From the NCBI GenBank assembly GCA_020740775.1, contig JAHEWK010000046.1:62001-126000 (forward strand): a stretch of DNA of 64,000 bases, written 5' to 3'. Position numbers and translations under genes: made by a program. This document shows positions 22,130 through 35,844 of the stretch, in pieces. The first letter of the stretch is position 1; each line of letters begins with the position of its first letter. The DNA is from Ilyonectria destructans. Its lineage: Eukaryota > Ascomycota > Sordariomycetes > Hypocreales > Nectriaceae. The notes beneath the pieces are model-generated. The model ran no database searches and was not told the origin of the DNA. It saw nothing but the letters and a program-made list of their open reading frames with translations.

Positions 22130-25100
22130 GATTTCTACTCAGCGAAATATTTTCTGGAAAGAAACTGGGGATATATATACAATTATAAAGAAGAGGAGGA
22201 GGAATATAAAGTAGGAAATATCAGCTGGAATAGACAGCCTGGAATCAGCCTAAGGGATATAGCTGAATACTGGCAGAGTCTTATAGTACCAGATTTAATT
22301 AGTAATATATTACCTTATAGTAAGGTAGAGGAAAGTAACTCTATTCAGTTAGATTAGTTCTCAGTCTTAAGTAGTAGAGCTAGCTGTTTAACCTGGATAT
22401 TTACTTATTCTAAATAAGCACTCTAAATATTTAACAGACTTAGGATATAGATAGTATTATTTCCTGGGTATTATATTTATCTGTTAATTGTAGGCTATAT
22501 ATATTATATTATCTACTAATCTCTAGGAATTTCAGAAGCAGTATATATATCTTTCACTAAGGAATAGCTCTATATATTATTTCTTACCTTTAACTAGATA
22601 GCAGATAGCAGTCTTCTTAATTCAGTATATATATCTTCTTTTCTGGAATTTTCTATATCTATTGAATAACTATTTATCTTACTAAGAATAAAAGGCAAAT
22701 ATAGATTAATAAGCTTCTTTTACCCACTATTTACTATTATTACCCACTTAATATAATTTAATACTATTCTTATTTCTTTAATAATATAGAGAGTACAGCC
22801 TATAGTTATTAAAGGGAAATCTATAGAGGGATAATTAATTACAAGATGGATATATATTATTACCTTCCGTAAGAATACCTATAGTAAATCTAGTATTATA
22901 TAAATTAGTATATTAAGCAACTAAAACTTACTATATTCCGCGGAATATTTATTATATTAAGTGCAAAGAATATTAAATTAGAAGTAAGATTGCTAATATT
23001 ATAGCAATACTATACCAAAATTATTACCTACCTTTATTAAGTTTTAGATTAATTAAAAGCTAATTTATCTAATATATAGATAGATATTAGTATTAAAGAT
23101 ACTGCTGCCTCAGAAAAATATATATTTCTATTTAAGAGTAGATACTTAAAGTTATAGGCCTATTCGATAAGATATAGTGCTGATAAATTATTAATATTAT
23201 TGGAATATTTTAATTGGAATCTTACTGATTAAGCTGGAAGTATTAAAGTGGAGACTTACTGCTTATACCTGCTGTATAAGAGAGGTATTACTTATACTTA
23301 ATAGTATAATATTAATAAGGATCTCTTCTTAATAGTATTAAAGTGGGATAGCAGACTGTTTAGTAAGCTGAATCTAAAGGGGCTAATATACCTGCCTTTA
23401 TTACTTAATGTCTGGATTATAGCTACTCGATAATACTATAATACTGAATTAGTAACCTTAACTAAATCTACACTAAAATTAAAATAGCTTTATAAAGTTT
23501 TTTAAGCTATAAAAGCTTAAATAGAATTTATATTAAATAGTTCTATAAATATAAGCTTTAATATATAAGAAGAATATTAAATCTCTTAGAAACTATTTAT
23601 AACTGTAAATCCAGCTACTTTAAACCTTTATAGCTAATATTGCCTCTTTTAGGTATTATTAACTACCTATATTAATAAATTTATATATTAGGAGTTTAAC
23701 TAGTAGCTTTCTGCAATTAAGTTTATTAGATCTTAAGGAAGTTATTAAGATACTAATTGGAAAGATTATTAAAGAAATATAATTATAGTTACTATTCTTC
23801 TTTATTTATTAAAGGCTAGTATTAATTATTATTATATTATAAGGCGCTTATAGATATTTAAAGATACTTATAAAAATAGAAAGAGTAAACCCCTTTAAGG
23901 CTAAAATTTTAAGAGTAGTATACACTATATAGGTCTTATCTGGCTACTCTATAATCTTTTTAATTAGTCTGATTTTCACCTATAAGATAACCTTATAATA
24001 TTAACTATATTTACTTTTAATAGACTTTAAGGAGTATTCTGTAACTGGAAAGATATAGAATATATAAATAAGAAATATTATAAAGCCAGAGAACTAGAAG
24101 ATTATCTATAAGCAAGTAAATTGAGTATTTACCTTAGTATTCTAGACTGTATACAGAAGATAGTTTACTGGTACTTTATACTTCAGATTATTTAACAAAT
24201 CTATAATAATATTATCCTTAATTTAGAGCTTAAAAATAAGCTCTAATCAGCCTAAAAGAGTTACTAAGGACTGAGTTTTAATATTATCTATAGATTAGCT
24301 GGCAAACTGCCTTATTTATCTTATTTGCATAAAGAACTATATAACTTAGGGCGAGCTTACTATAATAGAGTATAGGGGCTTTTTAACTGGAATAATAGTC
24401 TCCCTTATACACTCTGGAATTACTGCTACTACTGTTAGCTAGCTGGAAGATTTTACTTATCCATCGAAATATACCTTAATTCTGCTGATATAGAGAGCTA
24501 GAAAGATTCCTTAGGAAGATACATCTTACTATATTTCTGAATAATCCTATACTATAATAAGTATAGCTTATTTATCAGACTACTTAAAGTTACTAGTCAG
24601 CTTAATTCTAATTATCTATTTATTTCCAGCTTATATTAATAGAGAATCAGTAAGAATAATATTAAATTTTACAGGGAAGATTATTAGCTGCTAGATAGTA
24701 ACTACTATATAGCCGGACTCTTTATTACTCTCTTAATAGATAGTGAAATCAGCTTTAGGATTAATAGTAAGAATAATATTATAAAAATAAGGCTGGATAC
24801 TTTTACAATTAACTTTAGATATTCTATTCTATTTACTGAAGTCCCACTATATATTAAAAGGGGTATAAAGCTCACCTATAACTTATATATCTTAAGTAAC
24901 CTAAAAGTTCTAGCTTACTATAAGAATACTTATAACTGCCTTAAGTAAGCCCTTAGAGATTCTCTTTATAATCTTCTGTTAATAATAGTATTAACTTTTA
25001 TATTATCTACAGCCTCACTGATATTGCTATATAATAAAGATAACTTTAAGCTTAGTCCTAGGCGAAATAGACATCTTCTAGCTGTAACTCTAATAACTAA

Positions 25101-25450
25101 GATACTTTAGTTTCTCTACCCGGAATATTTTCCTTAGGATAATAATAATAGTATAATTCTTAGGATACTTAAGATAATAAAGTTAATAGGTGAGATTATA
25201 TTCCTGGATTATCTAATAATCTTATACTTATAACCTTTATAGAGTATAGAGGAATCTCTAATTATATACTCTATAAACTTAATTAAGTTACTTACTTACT
25301 AAAGTACTAATATTGGGAAGACCTATAGAATTATAAACTGGATTTTTACTCAGATAAATATCTTTTATAGCTTTAAATAAAATTATTATTATTAATAGAT
25401 AATCCTACTGTATTTATTACTTAGGTATTTAATACTGACAATAATATATA
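22130..25450 (+). pseudogene. Unidentified RIP-mutated coding relic
   Basis: If TAG and TAA are tolerated, long plus-strand stretches read as plausible protein with acidic and aromatic residues, for example YKEEEEEYKVGNISWNRQPG (about 22,180-22,240), YINKKYYKARELEDYL (about 24,060-24,110) and YLSYLHKELYNLGRAYYNRV (about 24,315-24,375). That suggests one or two former genes in this direction, in shifting frames. I do not recognise the family. Boundaries are approximate, and part of it may be transposon. Confidence 0.3.
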
Positions 25451-26665
25451 GGTTAAATACTGCCTGGGGATTATTATAAGATATACAGTAGAGTAAAGAG
25501 TGCATCTAAAGATATAAGGAAAGAATAAAAAGAGAAGAAAATATAGTAACCTCTGGACCTAGGGGTAGGTCTCTATATACTTACTATTTAGCAGCTTTAT
25601 ATTTTAATCTGAAAGTAGCTAAGTATAATAGAAAGTAAGAGCCTATTATATTCTACTGAAAATACAGAAAATAAGATACTAGAGTAAGTAAATATTATTT
25701 ATATTGTATAGGGGTGCTAAATAAGAGAATAATATTTATAGAACTTAATTACTAATTTTAGTATAAGAGTTTCTTTTAGGCTTCTATCTCTAAGTACTGT
25801 TATTTAAGATTTTATAATTTAATTTTAGAATCTTTTAAACTGATAGTTTTAATTCTAAAGAGAAGGTAGATCCCTGGATTTTTTAATAATAAAGTTTGGG
25901 TTCTTTATTTATATTGCTAATTAACTTAATCTTTTTCTTCTTTCTATTTTCTTTCTTAATATAATTACAGATAAAATTAAACTATTTTTAAACTCTCTCT
26001 ATAACTCTTAAAGAAAGCTCTTTACTATTATATTTATTTTAACTAGCTATACTTCTTTACTAGACCCACCTTTAAATCTAAGAGTAGGTATCTATACACC
26101 TTAATTTCTCTTAAACTTAAAATCTCTAAAAGATCTACCTCTCCCCCTAAGGTTTAAATATCTATATACTCCTCTTCTTTTTAGCTTCTAATTCCAAATT
26201 AAGCTTTATAATTCCACTATAACCGGCCTTATATAGAGCCTAAGGATTATAGGCTTATTAATCTGTTATTCTATTTCTCTTTTGCTCACTATATTCCTAT
26301 ATTTAACCTTAGTTATATATACACTTAACTATTTATACCTAAGTTGCTTATAGATGTATTTAGTGTAATATCGACAAGCAGATTGCTATAGTAGATACAG
26401 TAGTTACTGCTCTTTTTAAGGTTAGAGCTAACTGAATATACAGTACTAATTGTAGAGGGCTTTAGTTATAACTATAGTAGTATAAGGGAAAGCTATATAT
26501 CTTGCATCTAGTTATATCAGCTTGTATTGTAATTAACTTCTATAATCAGTAAGAAGTTTTATATGTAATAATATAATATCTGGCAGAAATAAGCAGTCTA
26601 TACTCTCAGTCTTATTATTTTCCCCTACCTATTATATAGTTATTAGATACTACTCCTCTATATAT
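25451..26665. other. RIP-mutated sequence, content not identified
   Basis: AT-rich with pyrimidine-rich and purine-rich patches. A short motif recurs in the same orientation near 25,560 (cctaggggtaggtctctata) and 26,078 (tctaagagtaggtatctata), suggesting an old direct repeat. No gene readable. Confidence 0.4.
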
Positions 26666-26738
26666 CTATTATTATTACTATTATTATTATTATTACTATT
26701 ATTATTATTATTACTATTACTATTATTATTATTATTAC

Positions 26739-26772
<34 letters not shown>

Positions 26773-26773
26773 T
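26666..26773 (+). repeat. (ATT)n trinucleotide microsatellite
   Basis: Roughly 108 bases of ATT units with occasional ACT interruptions, inside the RIP block. The interruptions are regularly phased, as expected of an aged microsatellite. Confidence 0.9.
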
Positions 26774-27535
26774 GAGTATTAGAGTTTTCTCTTATTAGTG
26801 AATTATAACTATTATAATTAATCTTAAAAAGTTAAATATATTATATTTAGAACTTTTAGAAGAGATTAACTTTAATCTTTATTCTGATAATAACCTTAAT
26901 ATTAATAATAGTGAGGACTAAGAGGAAGTATAAGAGTATATATCTCTATTCTCAGCTGATAAATACTACTTTAAGGAGCCTGTAACTATCGGATTTAATA
27001 CAGTTAGCACAGAAGATATTATAGACTAATTCTAAAGAGGTTAGAAAATTAATTGCTATACTGGCAATTTCTAGATGTACAGTATAGTAATATCCTTAGT
27101 AAAGACTGTATAGATACAGTAATAGATCCTCCCCCCTCCCCCTTTTAGCCCCAGAAGATAAAACTGCTATATAGTTTATCAGTTATAAGTACCTTTTAAC
27201 TGATATAAATATAATTTTAGCTGATAAATTTATTGCCGAGATAAATAATAAGGCTTTTAATAGAGTATATACTCTTAACTTCCTTTAGTATTAAGTTATT
27301 ATTAATTATAGAAGTAAGAAGATAGAATTAAAAGCAGTAAGTAAAGATAATATATACTATTCTATTTTCTAACTTAACTTTATTAGTATTATCAGCTGGC
27401 TATATTAACCAATCTATTAGTTCAGTTATTTCTTTAATAATATCACTATATCCCTATAGTATTAATATACACTATATAGTGCAAAGTATATATAGGGGAT
27501 CTATTTCAACTTAAGTAGCTATACCTTCTATATTG
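26774..27535. other. RIP-mutated sequence flanking the retrotransposon
   Basis: AT-rich DNA without a readable gene, except for a C-rich patch at about 27,130-27,155 (cccccctccccctt). It forms the 5' insertion flank of the element starting at 27,541. Confidence 0.4.
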
Positions 27536-27540
27536 CTACT

Positions 27541-27942
27541 AGTATTACTTATTATAGCTCAGGTTAAGATTAGGCAGTTATAACCGGCAGAACTATAACA
27601 GTACCCACTTTTAGCCCCTCTATTAGCCTGAAGACCTATATATAATAGACTAATATTAGTACTCTACTTATAACTCTTATTAATAAGACTGACAGTCTTA
27701 TTAATAAGCCTTATAAAGGTGCTACTGAGACTATATAATATATCTAGTATATAGATATATTTATTTAGCACTTTTATAGAGATAGCCTTACTAGCTATTA
27801 ATATACTTAATTATATTAAATTTACTATTCTACTATTATCAGACTGTAATCTATATTACTTACTATAACATTCTAATCCACTAGATTATATACCTTACGC
27901 CTGAATTTACTCTATACCCTTAGGTTAGATCTAACTGTTATA
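27541..27942 (+). repeat. 5' LTR
   Basis: Matches 35,441-35,839 along its whole length with long identical stretches (for example cttttagcccctctattagc and gactgacagtcttattaata). Differences are nearly all C/T or A/G. It ends ...actgttata, probably once ...TTACA, giving the usual TG...CA termini before mutation. Confidence 0.9.
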
Positions 27943-29085
27943 TATTAATAGCTCTTATTCAGTATATTACTATATCGACCTAAGTAATACCTTAAATCTA
28001 TTATTATAGTATCTATAATACCCTCTAGAAGTTTAGCCTCCTTTTGAAATTAAACTTATAATCTACTTATTAATAATAATAGAGATCTTAATCTTATTAA
28101 AGAAGAAGATAATAATAAAGAAATTACTATAAAGAACTTTAAGAAGCTTAAATAGTTTAATAAAGATCTATTAGTATAGCTTAATAAACTTCTAACTGTA
28201 TCTAAAAATAGTACAGCTAATAAGTAGAAGCAGATTAATCTTCTAAGTACTTAATATAAGAACCTACTGGAATATAATAATAAATTAGTATAGGAACTTA
28301 TTAACTAGAAAAATATATATAAGGACTATATTGAAAATCTTACTTCTAATATAGCTAGAGGTAAGAATACTGAAGAAATCCTCAGACTATAACAGTCTGA
28401 CTTCTATAATAGCTTAGCTACTAAACTTTAAGGATTTCTTATATAACTTTAAGCCTACTAAATATACTATCTAATACAATTTATTACAGATAAAGCCAGA
28501 GTCTAATATAGAATAAAATTCCTTAAAGATAAAGCCTTATAATAATTTAAACCTATTATAAAAAACTATATTAATAATACCTATAACTAAAGAAAGAAAG
28601 AAACTAAAGCTATTTATAGAAGCTATAAAACCTTTAAGTAGAAACTTAAAGTATTCTGCAGATTTTAAGATAAGAAATATATTGCGGAATAATAACTCTA
28701 GAAACTCTAATAAGTAGGAGCTATATCTATATATACAGCTGAATACTATAATTTTATATTATAACTTAACTGAGAAGAAGAAGCCTATATAGTAAGCTTC
28801 TACTAAGAATTTAAATTTAAAGTTAAAAATACTATAATTAGAAAAGATAAACTTACTACCTATAATAAACTTATATAACTTATAGTAGAAATTAATAATA
28901 GATAATTTAAAAGATAATAAGAAAAAAAGATTGAAAAGTTAGAAGGCACTCTATATATACTATTCTAGAAGAATAAAAAAAACTATTCTAATTATAGAAA
29001 AAAATACTAAGATAATACCTTCTATAGAATAATATTAAAACCTATAGAATTAGAAGCTATATAGAAAAACTACTTAAAGGTTAAG

Positions 29086-29127
29086 TACTAGAACTACAGA
29101 AAGATAGACTACTTTAAAAGTAAGTAT
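29086..29127 (+). pseudogene. Gag CCHC zinc knuckle of the retrotransposon (mutated)
   Basis: The codons read Y-*-N-Y-R-K-I-D-Y-F-K-S-K-Y. The spacing is exactly CX2CX4HX4C with every Cys and His changed to Tyr and a Trp changed to stop, each a single transition. It fixes the position of Gag and its plus orientation. Confidence 0.8.
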
Positions 29128-31001
29128 TATACCCTAAAGTCTAACTAAAAGTATAAGCTAGTACCAGAAGATAAATATATAAGATTTACTAACTACTAGC
29201 ACCCTAATAATAATAAACTACAAACTGCTATTTACTTAAAGACTCTTATAATAGCTTAAGCTGGCTATAATAATATCAGACTGATACCAGATACCTACTA
29301 ACTGCCTACAGTTAGCCTCTATAAATTGGAGGAAACTCTTAAGGAAGAAGAGTATACTGATAAACTGCTATAAGAAAAAAGGCACTTTATTACTAAACTA
29401 ACTAAGCTAGACTTAGAAGGTATCTAGAAAGAAGTAACTAATAATATTACGGATAATTATATCGCCTTCAGATAAGCATACAATATAAAAATAACCTAAA
29501 TACCAATCCCCAAGCTAACTTATAATAATAAGAAAAAGTCCAATAATAAAACCTTCTGCACTATAGCTATAGTATAAAGGGGAGATACTATTCCAGATAG
29601 ATAGCTTAGACCTATTATACTACCTCTAACTAATAGGAAATAAGAAGTAAAGATATCTAAGAAATAAAAAGAAAAGAATAAACTCTATTAATACTTCTAT
29701 ACTAAGAAAGAAGGCACCCTCTAGATATATATAGAATAAGAAATAAGACTAGTAAAGAAGCTAGAACTTATAGTAGCTAACTAGAATATTATTACCCCTA
29801 TAGATAAATACTTAGAAATAGAGGATAAATAAGACTCTGGACCCAGCTATAAAGAATACTAGAGGTATAATAACCTTAGGAACTAAATATAGAAGAACCC
29901 TATAGAGATATATAATAACCTTATAAACAAATAATAAATACCTACTATAACTAAGCCTATCTATATTTATGCCTATAATATACAATTAGGCTGCAACCTA
30001 CACTATATAACCCTAAAGAAATAAGAAGATAATAGCCTAAGGATAGCAGTAGTATACTCTAACTATAAGGAAATCTTATAGGCTTTATATATTATCTATA
30101 AGTGCCTAATATATAAAGAAGAAAAAATCTATTATAACTATTTTTCTATATAAACTAATAATATACCTATTTAGAATTTATACTTACAGAATAAGCTTAA
30201 GTACTTTTAAGTTACTAAATAGTATATAGAAATAGATATTATATAACTGGAGGATAAAGAAGACCTTTTCCCACTAGAATATATAAATCCAAATAGCACT
30301 ATTAATAACTATAAAACTGAAGAATACTATATATATAAATAATAGAAGATAAGGGAATAGTATAAATATAAAGAAGAAGATATCCTTAAGTATATTACTA
30401 TAAGAATACTATAATATAATAAACCAGACTGTATAGAATACAGCTGGGAAAATTAAGATAAGTTTTAATATATTAAGTTCTTAATTTACTGAAACTATAA
30501 CTTCTTAAATTACTGAGGAATAAGCAGTCTTAATTAAGTCTAAAAGAGTAAAATAGAAGATTGGAAATATAGAGGGATAACCCCTAAATATAATAATAAA
30601 GAATCCATTTAGAATATCCAGCCTTATTCAGTATAAAATATAATAACCTATAATAAGCCTAAATACCCTAAGTATAGTATAGAGGTATAAGAAATTAATA
30701 TATATATTAGATAAATATATAATAAAGGATTTAACTTTCTAACTTAAATTGGAATAAATTAAATAGATTAAGCCTAATATTAATAAATTAGAAGTAAATA
30801 TAGAGAATACTTTAAGATAGAATACTCTTAAGATAGTTACTATATAAAAAATAATATATACTACCTATAGAGGAGTAATAGGCAGGCAATATATATAAGA
30901 AAGAACTACCTCTAATAAAAGCTCTATATATAATAGAATTAATAAAGAAAAGAAAGATACTTAAGTTATAAATATAAGTTAAGAGAGTATAGCTTACTGT
31001 A

Positions 31002-34000
31002 TTAGTAGATAGTAGAGCTAAAGCTATATATATCGACCTATTAGTAGTTAATAGGCTAAAGCTACTATAGAAAGATAAAAAGAACCCTTATACAGTATAT
31101 AATCTTAAAGGTAATAACTTTAAATATAATAATAGATAGATAACTTAATAGGTTAATTACCTAAAGATATTTATTAATAGATAAAATTAAGAAGTTACCT
31201 TTAATATTATATTAATAAAATATTATAATATTATTTTTAGGTACCTATAGCTGATAAAATATAACCTATAATTTAACTGGAGAATTAGGTAGATATATAT
31301 TGATTATAATAATATACTCTCTAGTAAAGATAATAGTAACTTAGAAGATAAGAAATCTTTAATTCTAACTTCTAAAAATAGTAAGAGTGAGGATTTATAT
31401 AAGGATATAATAAATACCTTAGCACTACTAAAAGGAATATAATATAAATACCAGAAAGATAAGAAATTATAACTCTAAAGAATAATTAGATACCTTTAAT
31501 AATAGTTTACCCAAATAAATAAAAACCTTAAGAAATATAAGAAAATACCTAAAGAAGAATAACTTAAGAATATATCAGTATAGTACTATATCTATAAAAA
31601 ACTCTTTATAGAAGAACTTAAGATAGAACTATCTGAATTTAGTTAATAGAATTATAAAATTATACTAAAAGATAGAATAACACCTATATTTTATAAAATC
31701 TTTAACCTTAATAAAATATAACTTAATACACTTAAAGGATATATTAAAGATATACTATAGAAAGAATATATTAGGATCTTTAAGTTATTAGCTGGATATT
31801 TAGTTATATTTATTTTTAAAAAGAATAGTAAACTCTAACTTATTATAGACTATTAATAATTAAATAATATTATACTTAAAGATTAAACTCTACTACCTCT
31901 TATTATAGAGCTTAAGGACTAACTCTATAGTAAGAAGGTATTTATAATATTAAATCTAAGAGGAGTATATAATCTTATCTATATTAAGAAAGAATATAAA
32001 TAGAAAACTGCCTTTTAAATTAAATTCGGACTTTATAAATATCTTATTATACCCTTTAGACTTATAAATATACCAGCTATATTTTAATAAATAATTAATA
32101 ATATACTATATAAGTATCTAGATATATTTATTATATACTATCTAGATAATATTCTAATCTTCTCTAACTTAAAAGAAGAATATATAGAATATATCTATAA
32201 GATACTATAAGTACTTTAAGATATAAATCTACTAGTTAAACTAAAGAAGAGTAACTTCTATACTTTAGAAGTAGAGTTTCTTAAATATATTATCTTATAT
32301 AATAAGATTAGAATAAATCTAAAGAAAATTACTACAGTCAGTAAATAGCTAAGACTAATAGATATTAAGAAAGTATAATTATTTCTTAAATTTACTAACT
32401 ATTACTGAAGGTTTCTTAAAAACTTTAGTAGCTATACTATACTACTTATTAAACTTATTAGAAAAAAAGTAGACTTTAAATAGAATACTGCTATAGAAAA
32501 AGTATTTAATACTATAAAAAACCATATTTTAAGTAAATCTATACTAGCTACCTTTAACTTTAAATAAGAAATTAAATTTAAAATAAATGTATTGGACTTT
32601 ATATAAGGCACTTAAATTAGTTAAAAGGATAATAATAGACTGTTATATTCTATTGCTTTCTTCTCTTATAAAATATATAGCACTAAACTTAACTACTCTA
32701 TCTATAATAAAGAATTCCTTATAATTATTAATTTATTTAAGGAATTCTAATACTACCTTCTAGAAAGTAAATATAAGATTAAGGTCTATACAGACTATAA
32801 GAATATCTTATATTTTATAACTATATAAGAACTCAGCGGATAATAACTGTAATATACTGAATATCTATTAGAATTTAACTATATAATTATCTATAGAAAA
32901 AAATTAAAAAATAGATAAACTAATACTATTAGTTAATAATATAACTTTAATATCAGTAAGCCTAAAATAAATAAATAGATTCTTAACTTTAATACTAAAG
33001 GATACCTTAAGTAGAAGTATATTATAAGTATATAAAGAATTTAATTTTAACCTAAATATCTAAACTTAATCTATAGGGATAGATCTATATAAGATTTTAT
33101 AGATTGAGCTTATAGATATACTGGCGAAATTAGATATTAAAATAGATATATTATTATCCCCTACTGCTATTAGTACTAAATAGTATAAAAACTGCATAAA
33201 GATAGACTCTATAATAGAAGTATAAATATACTATAATAGCTAGTTACTAAAACCTATAATATATACAGCCTATAGAATACACTTTAGTATATAATTAAGA
33301 AATACCCAAAATATATAAATAAAAACAAGAAAAAATTGGGAAATACCTATATTATTATAAGTAATAATAAACTCTATATCTAGATCTAATAATATAACGA
33401 TAAGCTACCTCTAGATAAAAAAACAGATAAGCTATAAGTTTCTAGAGAACTGCAATATTAACTTATATAGAAAGTATATAAACTTCCACTATATAGATAT
33501 TAAGAAGTTAATAAAACCCTTAAATATGTTAGAATAATATATTAATTTCCTAAAATAAAGAAAGTTATATAAGAAGTTATTAAGTAGTACCTACTTTATA
33601 ATAAAACTAAAACTTAATACTATAAGCTATATAGGAAACTGTAACTCCTACTAGTTACTAAGTAACTATAGAATTTTATTACTATAGATTTTATTATTAA
33701 ATTACCTCTATTAGAAGACTCTATAACTGGAGTTATATATAACAGTATTCTTATTATTATAGATAGACTTATAAAATTTTCCTATTTTATATTCTACTAG
33801 AAATTAACAGATATAGAGCAGTTTGCTTATATCTTCTTATAAAATATTATTAGTATTTATAGGCTTCTAATAGAGATCCTCTTTAATAGAGAACCACTAT
33901 TTACTTCTAAGTTTTAATAAAGTCTAATAGACTATATAGAATTAAACTACTAACTTTTAATAGCTTTCTAACTACAGACTGACAGTTAGATAGAATAAAT

Positions 34001-34680
34001 AAACTAAATACTGAAATAATACCTTTAATATTATATTAACTATAAATAGAATAACTGAATTAAAAAGCTTCTAACTGTATAGCTAAGCTATAATATATTA
34101 GTATATAAAAGTATAAAGCTCACCCCAGTATATACTAACTTTAGATTTACCTCTAATACCTATAGAATAAGCTGGAATAGATTAATTATCCCTAAAGCTA
34201 TTCTTATAATAGAAAATTTAAAAAATCTATATAAAGAAATAAAGACTGAACTTAAATTTATTAGAAACCAGATAAGAAAACATTATAATAAAAAATAGAT
34301 AAAGGGACTATTCTTTTAGAAGGGAGATATAGTTCTCCTTACTATAAAAAATATTAAAATAAAATAATAAAATAAAAAACTGAACTATAAATATATCAGC
34401 CCCTATAGAATTCTTAAAAAAGTCTTAGAAAATAACTACTATTTAGACTTATTACTAAAAGTCAGACTTTACTCTATCTTCTATATCTTACTTCTTAAGA
34501 GTATAGAAGGTAATATTATAGCTAAGTTTAGCAATAAATATAAAATAGAGGTTAAAAAACTAAAAGAGTATAAAGTTAAGAAGATCCTTAAGTAATAATA
34601 GATTAATAACTAATTAGAATATCTTATTAAATAGAAAAACTACCTAGAGAGTAATAACTAATAGAAACCAGCTAAAAACC
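31002..34680 (+). pseudogene. Pol relic: protease, RT, RNase H, integrase, chromodomain
   Basis: Protease active-site stretch LVDSRAKA at 31,002 (DSG changed to DSR). RT from about 31,760: IRIFKLLAGY, LIIDY, LPLIIELKD, LNLRGVYNLIYIKKE, FGLYKYLIIPF and catalytic YLDN at 32,139-32,150 (family YxDD, last Asp to Asn). RNase H about 32,560-32,910: IAFFSYK, LNYSIYNKEFL, VYTDYKNILYF. Integrase core about 33,660-34,100: IDFIIKLPLLED, IIDRLIKFSYF, FTSKF, LQTDS. Chromodomain at about 34,537-34,680: YKIEVKKLKEYKVKKIL, LEYLIK*KNYLESNN, KPAKNL. Stops sit at conserved Trp and Gln positions. Family function: reverse transcription and integration of the element. Confidence 0.9.
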
Positions 34681-35431
34681 TTATCTATATATAATACCTT
34701 CTAAAGAACTTCTATTAATAGTACTAAAAGTAGGTAAAAAAAGATTGCTAAAATTAAAAGAACTTCAATTAATAAGATCAGAATAAACTAGAGACTGTAT
34801 ATTAATTACAGCTTCTAAATCTGCACACTCTACTGTATCTAATTTATCTAAAGAGTAAGTATTATAACGGACTAGCCTCTTACTATAAGAGATTACTTAA
34901 TTATACTGCCTCTATAGTTAAGCTAACTGATTTAAATTATCTATAATCTCCTTCTGTATAATCTTAAATACTTTATAAGACTTTAAGAGGGCTTCCTTAG
35001 TAGCCTCCTTCTTATACTTAATATAATATTTCTCTATAATAATTCAATTTACTACCTAACTGTCAGCCTGAAGATATAAAAGTATATATAATACCTAATA
35101 TCTACTAATTACTATAGAAATTCCCAATATATTATAAGCTTAACCTTAATAGATATACTCTAAATAACAATTTAATATTATTACAATATAATATTAAAAT
35201 CCCTTTAATAAATAGAATAAGTAAGGTATACTATTATAACTGAATTTTTTAATAAGTAAGGTTTAGGTATAGTAAGACTCAGTAGAACTCTTCTTCTTAA
35301 TAAATAGTTTTTTTAGAAATATAGCTAGATATTATATCAGTATTTCGAGAGGAATAAGAAATAAGATTACAGATAAATTAATATCCTTAGGGGCTATAGT
35401 TTTATATATAGATCTTAAGGATAAAACTATT

Positions 35432-35440
35432 AGAGGGGAG
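35432..35440 (+). other. Polypurine tract of the retrotransposon
   Basis: agaggggag directly abuts the 3' LTR, where plus-strand synthesis is primed. It is one of few G-rich patches in the block. Confidence 0.75.
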
Positions 35441-35839
35441 ATATTATATTACAGCCCAGATTAAGACCAAATAGTTATAACCAGTAGAACTATAATAATA
35501 CTCACTTTTAGCCCCTCTATTAGCCTGAAGATCTATATATAATAGATTAGTATTAATACTCCACTTATAACTCTTATTAATAAGACTGACAGTCTTATTA
35601 ATAAGCTTTATAAAGATGCCACTAAAACTATATAATATATCTAGTATATAGATATATTTATTTAGCACTTTTATAGAGATAGCCTTACTAGCTATTAATA
35701 TACTTAGTTATATTAAATCTACTATTCTACTATTACCAGACTGTAATCTATATTACTTACTATAATATTCTAATCTATTAGATTATATATCTTACGTCTA
35801 AACCTACTCTATACCCTTAGGTTAGATTTAACTGTTATA
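35441..35839 (+). repeat. 3' LTR
   Basis: Partner of the LTR at 27,541. It is followed immediately by CTACT, the same five bases that precede the 5' LTR. Confidence 0.9.
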
Positions 35840-35844
35840 CTACT

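Larger units (their letters stand above)
27541..35839 (+). mobile_element. Full-length chromodomain Ty3/gypsy LTR retrotransposon (chromovirus), RIP-inactivated
   Basis: Two LTRs of about 400 bp (27,541-27,942 and 35,441-35,839) flank 7.5 kb and are bordered by the same 5-bp sequence CTACT (27,536-27,540 and 35,840-35,844), a target-site duplication. A polypurine tract (agaggggag, 35,432-35,440) abuts the 3' LTR. Between them, in element order: Gag zinc knuckle, aspartic protease, reverse transcriptase, RNase H, integrase and C-terminal chromodomain, all riddled with RIP-type stops. Protease before RT before integrase defines Ty3/gypsy; the chromodomain assigns it to chromoviruses, which are known to target heterochromatin through that domain. 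All enzymatic motifs checked are damaged, so it cannot move by itself. Confidence 0.93.

Noticed and set aside
35444..35668. 74-codon minus-strand frame in the 3' LTR
   Set aside because: Lies entirely inside the LTR and results from AT-rich sequence.
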